Positions 9,592 to 18,507 of a stretch of 47,578 nucleotides of DNA are shown in pieces. The translations under genes were made by a program, and so were the position numbers. Origin of the DNA: Firmicutes bacterium CAG:124 (GTDB lineage Bacteria; Bacillota; Clostridia; Oscillospirales; Oscillospiraceae); contig HF990636.1 in assembly GCA_000432135.1 (NCBI GenBank), positions 1 through 47,578 on the forward strand. Reading direction: 5' to 3'. Every line of letters starts with the position of its first letter. Within the stretch, counting starts at the first letter, position 1. The notes under the pieces are model-generated. The model was not told where the DNA came from. It saw only the letters and a program-made list of their open reading frames with translations, and searched no databases.

Positions 9592-12500
9592 TTAGAACGT
9601 CAGGAAGCGGTGGAGCATGACGGCGACCTGAGCGCGGGTGGCGTTGCCCTTTGCGGAGAGGGTCGTCCTGCCGCCGGAGGTGACGCCGGTGATGATGCCG
9701 GTGCCGACAGCCCACTGCATTGCCGTGACGGCAAAGGAGCTGACCTGCGCCTGATCGGGATAGCCGCTCAGAGAACCGGTCACGGTCGGACTGCCTTCGT
9801 AGCGGTACAGGATAGCCGCGATCTGCTCACGGGTGACATTGCCGTTCGGGTCGAAGGTCGTGGCGGTCGCGCCGTTGACAATGCCCATGTTGGAGGCCCA
9901 GAGGACTGCGTTGTAGTAGTACTGGCCCTGCTTGTTGTCGGTGAACTTGTTGGTGATACCGGTAACGGTGGGCTCGCCTGCCGCACGGTAGAGGACCGTG
10001 ACGAGCATGGCGCGGGTCATCTTGGCGCCCGGCCCGAAGAGCTTCGGGTTCTTGGTGTTGTTGCCCTTGATGATATCGTTCATGTACATGAAGTCGACCG
10101 AGTTGGCCGCCCACTTGTACGAGCCGCTCACATCCGTGAACTGGTTGGAGGCTGTCTGCTGGTTGACCTTGAAGGACAGCGTGCCCTTTGTGCTGCCGTC
10201 GATGGTGTAGCTGACCTCGACGCTCTTGCTGTCGGCCAGCGGCAGGATATAGAGGTTATCCAGACTGCCGGAGCCAGAGAAGTAGAACTTCGTGCTGCCG
10301 AAATCCTTGCTGGTCAGCGCGGTGCAGTTCTTGATGCTGGTGTAGGCGGAGTAAAGCTTGCCGCCGACGACACGGTCAATGGTGATGTAGGTGCTGCCGG
10401 TGGCGTTTTCCGGCGTCAGCTCACCCGCGATGCCCATGGAGCGGAAGGACGCGCCGGTGGAGTTCAGCGTGTGGGTGTCGTTGACATAGACCACAAGCTG
10501 GCCGTTCATCTGACCGGACGAGCCGTTTGCCGTGAAGGGGATGGTCACAGTGTACTTCGACGTGGTGCTGCCCGCGATGAAGCAGACGTTTTTCAGCAGG
10601 TTCGAGCCGGTCGAGACGCTGTAGGCCTCGCTGCCGACCTTGCCGGAGCTGGTCGTGCTGCCCTTGTACAGCGCGCCGCGGGTATCGGTGTTTGAGCCGA
10701 AGGTCACGGTGCTCAGGCCGGAGCCGTAGACGCGCTGGAAATCGCTGACGACCATCTGCTGCTTTTCATTGGCGGAGATGTGGTATTCGACCGTGCTTGC
10801 GCTGGTCACGACATTGATCGTGCCGGTCGCGATCTGGGCGCTGCCGTCATAGGCGGCGTACCTGATGGTATGCGTGCCGGTGGTTCTCGTCGGACGGTAG
10901 ACCATCTTGCTGACTTCGCTGGCAGAATACTTGGTCGTCGTGCTGACCGTGCCGGACATGGCGCTCGAGGTATAGAGCGTGCCGTTGGCCGGGGACTCAA
11001 AGGTAAAGGTGCTGGGTGTGACCTTCGCGGCGGTCTTGACTGCTGCGGCAAGCTTGCTGCCGTCGAGCTGGACGTAGGTTTCGTTCTCGCCGAGCGTCAG
11101 GCTGACAGTGTCCGCCTCGGGGACAGTGACGGTGAACTTCACTTCGGCAGCATACTTTTTCGCGCCGATCGTCGTTTCAGCCTTGATGGTGACCTGACCG
11201 CCGGCCTTGGCCGTCGCGGTGATGGAGGGGCTGCTGTTGGTGCTGGTCTTGCTGGAAAGCTTAACAATGTTCTCGTCGCTCGAGGTCCATGTGATCGTAT
11301 AGGTCTTGCCGGTCACATTGGTCAGCTTGCCGCTCACATACTCCTGCGGCGTGCCGGTGATGGTGAACGTCCCGCCGGCTTTTACCGTAGTCGGGTTGAA
11401 GACAATGTTGATGTGGTTCTCACCCGTGATGGTGATGATGGCCTTGCGTGTTTCGGCATACTTGCCGTCGTCGGTCGTGACACGGCAGTAGAACACATAG
11501 GTTCCGGTACCGGTGATGTACTGCTTGAGATTGGACAGAACCGAACGGTAGTTCGTAGGCTTATCGGTAATTTTGTCTGTCTGAATTGCTTTATCCACAC
11601 CGCCGGTCGTCTGGTCGCTGTTCATGTACCAGACCACGGATTTGATCTTGCCCGTCGAAACCGACGCTGTCATGGCCAGATCGGCAATGGTGTCCGTGAT
11701 CTTATAGGCCGCGTTTGCGGGCTGCTCCGAGAAGGAAATGTCGGAGAAGGTCACCTGTCTGTCCGTCGTAACGCCTGTGCCGTTCGGGTCTTCTCTGTTG
11801 TAGAAGAATTCCTTCGTAGCCGTCTTGAGGCCGTTGAGCGTATACTTGAACTTCTTGCCGCCGTTCGTGCCGTTTACGACTTCTGCCGTCTTGACCGGCA
11901 GCTCGTAGATCATCACTTCGTCAGCGTAGATGCTGGTCTGAATCTCGACCTTGGCCGATTCCTTTTCGAACATAGCTTTGAGCTCGGTGTCCGTCATCTT
12001 GCCGACCGTCTCACCGATGCTCGGCTCTTCGGTGATCTTGTATGCACGACCCTGATAGACCGTAACATTATAGGTTGCGGTAACATTGCCGTCGACCTTC
12101 GCGGTGATCGTCGCCGTGCCGGGTGCGACCGCCTTGATCTTCGCGGTCGCCGAATCCTTGTCCGAATTCGTTTCACTTACCTTTGCAACAGTGGGCGCGG
12201 AACTTGTCCACTCGATGCGGGAGTACGCATTTTTCCGATCCGTTTCACTGTTAAGCAGCGTGTCGGGCGCCTTGATGCGCGCGGTCAGTGTGAGCTCGGT
12301 GAAGATCAGGTTGGAGTTTTTAATATTTGTGCCGTTCTTATCGTGATTATAGTTTGAATCCTGCAGGCCGAAGACCATCGCGCCGCTGTCGAGCTGGGTC
12401 TGCAGGCGGGTCGTGGTCGTCTTCCCGTCAATGTCCGTCACAGTCACGGATTGATCGTTCCTGACCTCCAGCGCGGTGACAGCCATGCCCTTATTCTTGA

Positions 12501-13515
12501 TGCTGACCGTGCAGACGGCATAAGAACCGGTAATCGAATGCTCCGGGTCATCCTTGACATCATTATATGTCTTGCCGATATTATAGCTTTCAATGCAGAT
12601 ATAGATATTCGTCGCGTCGCAGGCCTTGTACGGCTCGACGGTCGCAGAGGTCGTCGAAGCGTTGGGGCGGACATACAGATTGTTATCCTTGGTGTCATAC
12701 AGATACAGCAGCTTCGGCTGCGCCGTGCCGGAATAGCCGGTCACCTTCGGCTGCAGCGTGGCAGACGTGCCGCCTGCCTCCAGCGACAATACCTGCTGGG
12801 CGGTCGGAAGCGTGACCGAGATCGTCGCCGCGCCGCTGACTCTGAAGCCGATGGTCTTGGTCGCAGTCGCGGACGTGGACGGCTTCATGCCATCTTTACC
12901 CTGATACCAGACCTGCGCCGTCAGCGTTGCGCCGCCGACCTTCTCTGCTTTGACAGTCGCTTCAACCTTATAGGTCGTGTAGTGGCCGACCGTGCTTGCG
13001 GTGACCTTCGCGCTGGCAGGAGTAACCGAGATGGCATCGTTATCGCTGGTGAAATGAACTTCGCAGTTTGCCAGATTGCCTGCGGTCACGCCGCTGCTGC
13101 CGACCGTGACAGTCGCGGTGAGCGTTCTGGTGTCGCCCTGATTCAGCGCAACCGTGCCGTTGATATTACTGTTGCTGAGCGCCAGCGTAAGGGTATATGC
13201 GTCCCGCACATAAACCGTGAAATACTCCGAATAATCACGACCATTTACCTTGCCGGTAGCCGTGATCCGGATGGCCGTCGTGCTGGCCTTTACGCCCTTG
13301 ATGACTGCCGTTGTGGCGGTGCTGCTTTCAATTTTTGCGACGGTCGAATCGCTGGACGTCCACGTTGCTTCCGTGAACGTGTACGTCGTCGTGAGCGTGA
13401 TCGTCGAGTCCGGCTCGACGCTGTACGCGTTTGCAGCCAATGCCGCCGGAACCATCGCCAATACCATGGCGAGCACCAGCAGCAGGCTCATAAATCTTCC
13501 AAATGTACGCTTCAT
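9592..13515 (-). CDS. Secreted multi-domain Ig-like protein with three SLH domains
   Basis: A 1307-residue exported surface protein. The start is set at 13515 (MKRTFGRFMSLLLVLAMVLA) because it opens a textbook signal peptide ending near ALAANA and has GAGGTG 5 bases upstream; the frame extends further upstream but without a signal. The body is a series of beta-rich Ig-like (Big_2/Big_3-type) modules with repeated phrases such as WTSSDSTVAKIES, WTSSAPTVAKVSE and WTSSDENIVKLSS. The last 180 residues hold three S-layer homology domains (FTDVSG..., FTDNKQ..., GYPDQ...), which normally bind pyruvylated secondary wall polymers. The likely role is surface coat or adhesin; no catalytic motif is visible. 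Single-gene unit with its own promoter and terminator. Confidence 0.93.
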   Translation of the reverse strand: MKRTFGRFMSLLLVLAMVLAMVPAALAANAYSVEPDSTITLTTTYTFTEATWTSSDSTVAKIESSTATTAVIKGVKASTTAIRITATGKVNGRDYSEYFTVYVRDAYTLTLALSNSNINGTVALNQGDTRTLTATVTVGSSGVTAGNLANCEVHFTSDNDAISVTPASAKVTASTVGHYTTYKVEATVKAEKVGGATLTAQVWYQGKDGMKPSTSATATKTIGFRVSGAATISVTLPTAQQVLSLEAGGTSATLQPKVTGYSGTAQPKLLYLYDTKDNNLYVRPNASTTSATVEPYKACDATNIYICIESYNIGKTYNDVKDDPEHSITGSYAVCTVSIKNKGMAVTALEVRNDQSVTVTDIDGKTTTTRLQTQLDSGAMVFGLQDSNYNHDKNGTNIKNSNLIFTELTLTARIKAPDTLLNSETDRKNAYSRIEWTSSAPTVAKVSETNSDKDSATAKIKAVAPGTATITAKVDGNVTATYNVTVYQGRAYKITEEPSIGETVGKMTDTELKAMFEKESAKVEIQTSIYADEVMIYELPVKTAEVVNGTNGGKKFKYTLNGLKTATKEFFYNREDPNGTGVTTDRQVTFSDISFSEQPANAAYKITDTIADLAMTASVSTGKIKSVVWYMNSDQTTGGVDKAIQTDKITDKPTNYRSVLSNLKQYITGTGTYVFYCRVTTDDGKYAETRKAIITITGENHINIVFNPTTVKAGGTFTITGTPQEYVSGKLTNVTGKTYTITWTSSDENIVKLSSKTSTNSSPSITATAKAGGQVTIKAETTIGAKKYAAEVKFTVTVPEADTVSLTLGENETYVQLDGSKLAAAVKTAAKVTPSTFTFESPANGTLYTSSAMSGTVSTTTKYSASEVSKMVYRPTRTTGTHTIRYAAYDGSAQIATGTINVVTSASTVEYHISANEKQQMVVSDFQRVYGSGLSTVTFGSNTDTRGALYKGSTTSSGKVGSEAYSVSTGSNLLKNVCFIAGSTTSKYTVTIPFTANGSSGQMNGQLVVYVNDTHTLNSTGASFRSMGIAGELTPENATGSTYITIDRVVGGKLYSAYTSIKNCTALTSKDFGSTKFYFSGSGSLDNLYILPLADSKSVEVSYTIDGSTKGTLSFKVNQQTASNQFTDVSGSYKWAANSVDFMYMNDIIKGNNTKNPKLFGPGAKMTRAMLVTVLYRAAGEPTVTGITNKFTDNKQGQYYYNAVLWASNMGIVNGATATTFDPNGNVTREQIAAILYRYEGSPTVTGSLSGYPDQAQVSSFAVTAMQWAVGTGIITGVTSGGRTTLSAKGNATRAQVAVMLHRFLTF

Positions 13516-13568
13516 ACCTGCACCTCTTTCAATTTGCGGCCTGTGGCAGCCGCAGATTTTATGTAACC

Positions 13569-13596
13569 AGTTTACCATAAAAATTAAAAATTGCAA
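13569..13596 (-). promoter_or_regulatory. Promoter for the SLH surface protein gene
   Basis: Minus strand -35 TTGCAA and -10 TAAACT with a 16-base AT-rich spacer, about 55 bases upstream of the start codon. The 352-base gap between this gene and the BlaI-like gene holds only this promoter, the divergent promoter at 13805 and unremarkable sequence between them. Confidence 0.6.
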
Positions 13597-13804
13597 CCGA
13601 TTTTTACGAAAATGTCTGTTTTACCAAGCATTTCAGCCCATTTCGGCCCATGTTGCGAGGTAGACGTAACACCCGCCACAAGATATTGTGGGCCGCGCCG
13701 CGTCCGCATCCGCGCTTCTCTTTCCTACACGCAAAAATTCCGCAAGGGTTGCATCCTGCCGAAAATTTTCTGTCCGCAAAAAGCTGCCCTTTTGCAAAGG
13801 GGGC

Positions 13805-13833
13805 TTGACAAGAGCAGTCTAATGCGTTAGACT
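13805..13833 (+). promoter_or_regulatory. Promoter of the BlaI-like operon
   Basis: Perfect -35 TTGACA at 13805-13810, 17-base spacer, -10 TAGACT at 13828-13833. The first operator covers the spacer and most of the -10, so bound repressor would block polymerase directly. Confidence 0.75.
13817..13832. promoter_or_regulatory. Operator 1 for the BlaI-like repressor
   Basis: GTCTAATGCGTTAGAC: 6-base arms GTCTAA/TTAGAC around 4 bases. The same arms recur 26 bases downstream at 13843-13858. BlaI/MecI repressors bind paired dyads of this kind at their own promoters. The arms differ from the classical TACA/TGTA core, so the assignment rests on position and symmetry. Confidence 0.7.
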
Positions 13834-13842
13834 GCAATTACA

Positions 13843-13858
13843 GTCTAACGTATTAGAC
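13843..13858. promoter_or_regulatory. Operator 2 for the BlaI-like repressor
   Basis: GTCTAACGTATTAGAC, with the same arms as operator 1 and a different 4-base centre. It lies between the -10 and the ribosome binding site, so it would cover the start of transcription. Confidence 0.7.
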
Positions 13859-13873
13859 AAGGAGGGAATGCCT

Positions 13874-14242
13874 ATGTCCACCCCGAAGATCTTTGAGAGC
13901 GAATACCGGTTCTGCCTGATTTTATGGGAGCATGAGCCGCTGCCCAGCGCGGAGCTGGCGAAGCTGTGCAAAGAAAGGCTCGGCTGGAGCCGGACGACGA
14001 CGTATACGGTCATCCACCGTCTAGGCGAGCGCGGCATCGTAAAAAACGAAAACGGACTCGTCTCCTCCCTCGTCTCCAAGGACGAGGCGCAGGCGGCAGA
14101 GCTGGACGAGCTGGTCGAGAAGACGTTCGAAGGCTCGCTCCCCGCGTTTATCGCGGCGTTCGCGCGCAAGACGAAGCTTTCGCAGGACGAGGTCGACCGG
14201 CTGCGCGCCATGATCGACGGCTATGAGGAGAATCGGCCATGA
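13874..14242 (+). CDS. BlaI/MecI-family transcriptional repressor
   Basis: A 122-residue winged-helix repressor. The N-terminal helix-turn-helix (about 10-70) includes LGWSRTTTYTVIHRLGERGIV, close to the BlaI pattern where recognition-helix residues precede a wing ending in the cleavage area. The C-terminal helices (about 80-122) should dimerise. Start at the second ATG (13874), 8 bases after GGAGG; the ATG at 13868 sits only 2 bases from it. It overlaps the sensor gene by ATGA. In the known systems the membrane metalloprotease partner triggers repressor cleavage and releases the operon. The twin operators upstream indicate autorepression. Confidence 0.92.
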   Translation: MSTPKIFESEYRFCLILWEHEPLPSAELAKLCKERLGWSRTTTYTVIHRLGERGIVKNENGLVSSLVSKDEAQAAELDELVEKTFEGSLPAFIAAFARKTKLSQDEVDRLRAMIDGYEENRP

Positions 14243-17082
14243 CAAATCTTTTTCTCGGCTTTCTCAACCGCAGCCTGTCTGCGGCGGTTCTGATTTTTGC
14301 GGTCGTGCTGGTGCGGCTGGCGTTCAAAAAAGCGCCGAAATGGCTGCTGTGCGCCCTGTGGGCGCTGGCGGCGGTGCGGCTTTTGTGCCCGTTCTCGATT
14401 GAAAGCGTGCTGAGCCTCATTCCGAGCGCGGAGCCGGTGCAGCCGGAGATCGTGTATTCCGCCGCGCCAGCCATCACGAGCGGCATCCCGGCGGTCGACG
14501 CCATTGTAAATCCGCCCTTACAGGCCGCGTTTACACCTGACCCCGCGCAGAGCGCGAACCCGCTGCAAATTCTGACGTGGCTTGCCGCGTGGGTCTGGCT
14601 CGGCGGCTGCGCGGTGCTTGTCCTGTACGCGGCCATTTCCGCGCTGCGCCTGCGGCTTCGTGTGCGCACGGCGGTGCGGCTGGAGGGAAACGTGTTCCAG
14701 TCGGAATTCGTCCCGTCCCCGTTCATCCTCGGCGTGATTCGGCCAAGAATTTATCTGCCCTTCGGGCTGGAGCCCGGCGCGCAGGACATGGTTCTGGCGC
14801 ACGAGCGCGCACATTTAAAGCGCGGCGACCAGCTCTGGAAGCCGCTGGGCTTCCTGCTCCTGACGGCATACTGGTTCAACCCCGTCTGCTGGCTGGCGTA
14901 TGTTTTATTCTGCCGCGATATCGAGGCGGCCTGCGATGAAAAGGTCGTGCGCGAGCTGGGAGAGAGCTGCAAGACGACCTATTCCCGTGCGCTGCTGCAA
15001 TGCAGCGTCCCGCGCCGGATGATCACGGCCTGCCCGCTGGCCTTCGGCGAGACGGGCGTGAAGGGCCGCATCAAGTCCGTTTTAAATTACAAAAAGCCTG
15101 CGTTCTGGGTCGTGCTGGCGGCGGTATTCGTGTCCATCGCCGTGGCCGTGTGCTTCCTGACCGACCCGAAGACGGACGCAGAGCAGCCGGAGGAAGAGCC
15201 GCCCGCTTCTTCTACCGCAGACAGCCCCGCAGAGGCAGACAGCACGCCCCCGACAAGCGCGTTCTTTTCCAGTATAGAGGACTACGCCGAATATTATATC
15301 GCGCAGGTCATTTTGCCGGAGCCAATCGAATATAAGGTACTGACCGACGGCGGATTTGAGACTGTAACAGATACGGTGCAGGACGCGCAGATGGTGAACC
15401 TCGAGCAGCTTGCATCCCTGTCCGGCCTCGACCCGGAGGGAGATTTGCAGCTGTGGAGCTACAAAATTGCGATCGCGCCGAAAAATGCCGACGGGCGCAC
15501 CTTCATGCTGGGCACTGATACCGGCCTGTCGTATATCGACGGGCAGGAATATCTGGTGGACAACACCCGCTATCTCGTGACCGTCACCTATCGCAGCGAA
15601 ACGCAGGACTACCGCCTGCTCGGCTGGACAAAGGACACGGATGGCACGGCGCTGGCCGTGTATGAACAGTCCGGCCGCTTGACGGACTATCTGCGCGACA
15701 TTTACGCCGCGACCCATGGTGCAAATAATATACAGGGCTATTTCTATCCGAGCTTCTATAACGGCATGGACTGCTACGGCAGGGCCGTTCATATTGACGC
15801 GTACTTCTCCACCTTCCCGGACGAGGCCGGAGGCTGGGGCGCGTATCTGCCCACGACCGGCTGGGAATACGACGAGCAGGACGACCTCTGGCGCAGCACC
15901 TACAGCACCGGCTCGACGTTCGCCGTCCGCTATGTTGAAAAGACGATCACCGAATGCTCCGCCGGTTATACCGCGCGCGGCTGCATCAGCGAGGTAACGC
16001 AGCGTGGCGAGACGATCTGCGTCGAGGCGGGCGAGCAGAACGAGATGGTCTATCTCTGCGGCGTAAAAGACGGCTGCTATGAAGTCACGATCCGCTGGCC
16101 GCACGGGGAGGATGAAGCCGACAGCTCCGGCTATAACCCATATTTACAGGCACGCTATGAGGGGCAGCTTCTAAAGCAGATGGCCGCGAGCTTTACCGCC
16201 TGCGCAGGCGCTTCCGTGACGTTGGGAAGCGCGGACGGATACACGTTCCGGCTCGAAACGGAAACGGCCTCCTGCCCGGAGGGCAGGACTGACTGCACGC
16301 TTGCGCACACGAAAACGCAGCTTGTCTGTGAGGAAAACGGGCAGGTGCACCCGCTCGGTGCGCCGCTGCTGGACGGTGCGTGGTGGCTGATCGACATCAA
16401 CGCGCCAAAGGCCCGCTTCGGCTATCTGGAACAGGATCTGCACACAGGCCGCTTTTCAAGCGGCAGCGACCGGTTCGATCTGACACGCTGGCGCTCTGAC
16501 GACCGCGTGGAGATGTATACGGACGCATCGCTGTCGGGCGACCCCATCGCGCTTCCCGATGCGGCAGAGACAGACCGTTCTCTGCCGGTGCAGCGCTGTG
16601 AGCTTGTGCTTCCGAACGGGGTCTTCCCCGGCATGGATTACGCAGCCGTTCTGCAAAGGGCGGCAGCCTATCAGGGCAGTCCCGTCCGGAAGGGCAAAAT
16701 GCGCGGGGACAACTTTACGGTCGACGGCGTGAGCTATCAATTTACACAGCACAGCGACGGCACCGTCCGGCTGGATGCATGGTCCTGCGAGGACGAGCTG
16801 CTCTACGGCGGGCCGGGAATCGGCTCCTCGCCGGACTTCCTGCGCGGCATTCAGCTCGGCGACAATCTGGACCATGTTCTAGCCGCGCTTCCCGCTGCCG
16901 ATTGGACGCCGGAGCAGGAGCGGAAACAGTTCCTCTACGGCAGTTCCGGCGACGCGCTCTGCGCGTGGATCTGGTGGGATCATAACGGCTTTTATAAGAT
17001 CGACATCGACTGCGGGGAGCTTTCCTGCATCATTCGCACCGGCACGGACGGCCTTGTCCGCAGCATCAGCGTCAGCGGCTGA
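14239..17082 (+). CDS. BlaR1/MecR1-like M56 membrane metalloprotease with large novel ectodomain
   Basis: A 947-residue membrane protein. The first 300 residues match the BlaR1/MecR1 integral membrane protease: several hydrophobic spans, the zinc motif HERAH at 188-192, and the downstream FCRDIEAACDEKVV stretch that supplies the third ligand in M56 peptidases. A last span (about 285-305) leads into an acidic linker (EQPEEEPPASSTADSP) and about 640 extracytoplasmic residues. BlaR1 normally ends in a 250-residue penicillin-binding domain with SxxK; I see no such motif. The ectodomain instead holds beta-rich segments and, near 791 and 869, two similar phrases (GVFPGMDYAAVL, GIQLGDNLDHVL) like BamE/BLIP-type repeats. 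It should sense some external signal and relay it to the adjacent repressor. The ligand is unknown, and no beta-lactamase lies nearby. Confidence 0.88.
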   Translation: MTNLFLGFLNRSLSAAVLIFAVVLVRLAFKKAPKWLLCALWALAAVRLLCPFSIESVLSLIPSAEPVQPEIVYSAAPAITSGIPAVDAIVNPPLQAAFTPDPAQSANPLQILTWLAAWVWLGGCAVLVLYAAISALRLRLRVRTAVRLEGNVFQSEFVPSPFILGVIRPRIYLPFGLEPGAQDMVLAHERAHLKRGDQLWKPLGFLLLTAYWFNPVCWLAYVLFCRDIEAACDEKVVRELGESCKTTYSRALLQCSVPRRMITACPLAFGETGVKGRIKSVLNYKKPAFWVVLAAVFVSIAVAVCFLTDPKTDAEQPEEEPPASSTADSPAEADSTPPTSAFFSSIEDYAEYYIAQVILPEPIEYKVLTDGGFETVTDTVQDAQMVNLEQLASLSGLDPEGDLQLWSYKIAIAPKNADGRTFMLGTDTGLSYIDGQEYLVDNTRYLVTVTYRSETQDYRLLGWTKDTDGTALAVYEQSGRLTDYLRDIYAATHGANNIQGYFYPSFYNGMDCYGRAVHIDAYFSTFPDEAGGWGAYLPTTGWEYDEQDDLWRSTYSTGSTFAVRYVEKTITECSAGYTARGCISEVTQRGETICVEAGEQNEMVYLCGVKDGCYEVTIRWPHGEDEADSSGYNPYLQARYEGQLLKQMAASFTACAGASVTLGSADGYTFRLETETASCPEGRTDCTLAHTKTQLVCEENGQVHPLGAPLLDGAWWLIDINAPKARFGYLEQDLHTGRFSSGSDRFDLTRWRSDDRVEMYTDASLSGDPIALPDAAETDRSLPVQRCELVLPNGVFPGMDYAAVLQRAAAYQGSPVRKGKMRGDNFTVDGVSYQFTQHSDGTVRLDAWSCEDELLYGGPGIGSSPDFLRGIQLGDNLDHVLAALPAADWTPEQERKQFLYGSSGDALCAWIWWDHNGFYKIDIDCGELSCIIRTGTDGLVRSISVSG

Positions 17083-17093
17083 AACGATTGCGC

Positions 17094-17121
17094 TTGCATT
17101 CCGCGCCGCCTGCGGTATAAT
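17094..17121 (+). promoter_or_regulatory. Promoter of rpiB-nudix operon
   Basis: TTGCAT, 16 bases, TATAAT; it starts 12 bases after the sensor gene ends, so rpiB need not depend on the upstream operon. Confidence 0.65.
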
Positions 17122-17150
17122 AAAAGAAAAACCGCAGGAGGAACACCCCT

Positions 17151-17591
17151 ATGATCGCTCTCGCTTGTGACCACGGCGCGCTTGATCTCAAGCACGCCAT
17201 TATGAAGCATCTCGAACAGCGCGGCCTTGCCTATAAGGACTTCGGCTGCTACACGAAAGACAGCTGTGACTACCCCGACTTTGCGGGCCCGGCGGCGCAG
17301 GCCGTCGCCAGCGGCGAATGCGACCGCGGCATTGTCTGCTGCACGACCGGTATCGGCGTGTCCATCACGGCCAACAAGGTCAAGGGCATTCGCTGCGCGC
17401 TGCTCGACAACCCCATGTCCGCAAGGCTCACCCGCGAACACAACGACACCAACATGATGGCCCTTGGCGCAGCCGTGACGGGCGAAATGCTGGCCCTTGA
17501 GATCGTCGACGTGTGGCTGGACACGGCGTTCTCCGGCGTCGAACGTCACCAGCGGCGTATCGACAAGATGATGGCCTACGAGCATGACTGA
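17151..17591 (+). CDS. rpiB: Ribose 5-phosphate isomerase B
   Basis: A 146-residue enzyme of the RpiB/LacAB fold, interconverting ribose 5-phosphate and ribulose 5-phosphate in the non-oxidative pentose phosphate pathway. The N-terminal ACDHGALDLK (phosphate and base-binding), the catalytic Cys region CDRGIVCCTTGIGVSITANK and the late REHNDTNMMALGA segment are all as in RpiB; length is normal. GGAGG lies 9 bases upstream of the ATG. Its stop overlaps the Nudix start. It fits functionally with the split transketolase at 39149-40942, although the two are far apart. Confidence 0.95.
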   Translation: MIALACDHGALDLKHAIMKHLEQRGLAYKDFGCYTKDSCDYPDFAGPAAQAVASGECDRGIVCCTTGIGVSITANKVKGIRCALLDNPMSARLTREHNDTNMMALGAAVTGEMLALEIVDVWLDTAFSGVERHQRRIDKMMAYEHD

Positions 17592-18153
17592 GCTTACCCG
17601 CCTGCGCGCGCAGATCGAGGCGTTTGCGCCTTATAACGAGCAGGAGGAGGCCGACCGGCGGCAGATGCTGGCTGACATGGACTGCTTCTCCGATCTCCTT
17701 ACGCGCGAAAACGCTACGGCGCACTTCACCGCCTCCTGCTGGATCGTAAACCCGGACAGGACGAAGGTGCTTATGGCCTATCACAATCTCTATCAGTCCT
17801 GGGCCTGGCTCGGCGGACACGCCGACGGGGAAGCCGACCTTCTTTCCGTCGCGCTGCGCGAGGCAAATGAGGAATCCGGCGTGCTGGCCGCGCCCGTCTC
17901 CCCGGATATCTTCTCACTCGAAATCCTGCACGTCGCGCCGCACGTCAAGCGTGGAAAATTCGTCTGCGCCCACCTGCATCTGAACGCGACGTATCTGCTG
18001 GAGGCCGGCGACAAATCCCCCATCCGCTGCAAGCCGGATGAAAACAGCGCCGTCCGCTGGCTTTCGGTGCAAGATGTTTTATCCTCCGTCTCCGAGCCTG
18101 CCATGCGCCCGGTCTATCAGAAGCTCATGGAAAAAGCCGCCCGGCAAACCTGA
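17584..18153 (+). CDS. Nudix hydrolase
   Basis: A 189-residue Nudix protein, translationally coupled to rpiB by an 8-base overlap. The Nudix box lies around residues 78-102 with the essential REANEESGV core (pattern REUxEExGU). The more distant upstream Glu is offset by one position from the consensus (GGHADGEADL), which is tolerated in some families. N-terminal helices precede the box, as in several Firmicute Nudix enzymes acting on nucleoside diphosphate derivatives or oxidised nucleotides. Substrate cannot be told from sequence. Followed by a strong terminator. Confidence 0.9.
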   Translation: MTELTRLRAQIEAFAPYNEQEEADRRQMLADMDCFSDLLTRENATAHFTASCWIVNPDRTKVLMAYHNLYQSWAWLGGHADGEADLLSVALREANEESGVLAAPVSPDIFSLEILHVAPHVKRGKFVCAHLHLNATYLLEAGDKSPIRCKPDENSAVRWLSVQDVLSSVSEPAMRPVYQKLMEKAARQT

Positions 18154-18171
18154 GCGGCAGGAATCTGCGAA

Positions 18172-18219
18172 ACAGCCTCCCGTTGTCATGCCATGCATGA
18201 GAATGGGAGGCTGTATTTT
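18172..18219 (+). terminator. Terminator of rpiB-nudix operon
   Basis: A 10-bp stem ACAGCCTCCC (18172-18181) with GGGAGGCTGT (18205-18214), followed by ATTTT. Confidence 0.8.
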
Positions 18220-18255
18220 GAAGGAAATGCCGGAGAGAATGCGCCTGCAAACATG

Positions 18256-18501
18256 AAAAACGCTCCTGCGGCAATCAAGACCGGGGTTCCCGCCGCGGCA
18301 GGATTACCGGGACCGCAGGAGCGCAAATACAGCCTTGGACGGTGGACGCTCGGGCGAATCGCCCCTTTCGGCCGGTGTCTCATCAGCTGTATTTATTGTG
18401 CCAATGCTCTTTCCGAAACCGATGTGCCCGCTCAAGGCGGATCAAAAGGCCGAAGCCCCCCCGGCAACCACGTCCAAGACGCCCCGTATATCACTGGCTG
18501 T
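18256..18501 (-). ncRNA. Candidate structured small RNA of about 246 nt
   Basis: An independent minus-strand transcription unit with no open frame. A consensus promoter (18508-18536) predicts a start near 18501. A strong terminator ends it: CGCTCCTGCGG at 18261-18271 pairs with 18313-18323, followed by TTTTT. Within it, GTCTTGGACG (minus strand, near 18480) pairs perfectly over 10 bases with CGTCCAAGGC (near 18335), extended by ATATAC/GTATTT, forming a long closing stem. Inside this stem are local hairpins GGC-TTCG-GCC, CCGC-CTTGA-GCGG and GGGCG-ATT-CGCCC, and a TTTCGG/CCGAAA helix. I could not match it to tmRNA, SRP RNA or RNase P RNA; 6S RNA or a lineage-specific RNA remain possible. It fills most of the 438-base gap. 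Confidence 0.6.
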
Positions 18502-18507
18502 GATCTC

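Noticed and set aside
17584..18153. Reading the Nudix protein as a specific MutT or ADP-ribose enzyme
   Set aside because: Only the core REANEESGV is diagnostic; the substrate-determining regions cannot be assigned, so no specific name is given.
18350..18395. Hammerhead-like CTGATGAG...CGAAA in the small RNA
   Set aside because: The core letters are present on the minus strand, but stem II between them does not pair and no suitable cleavage helix is visible.
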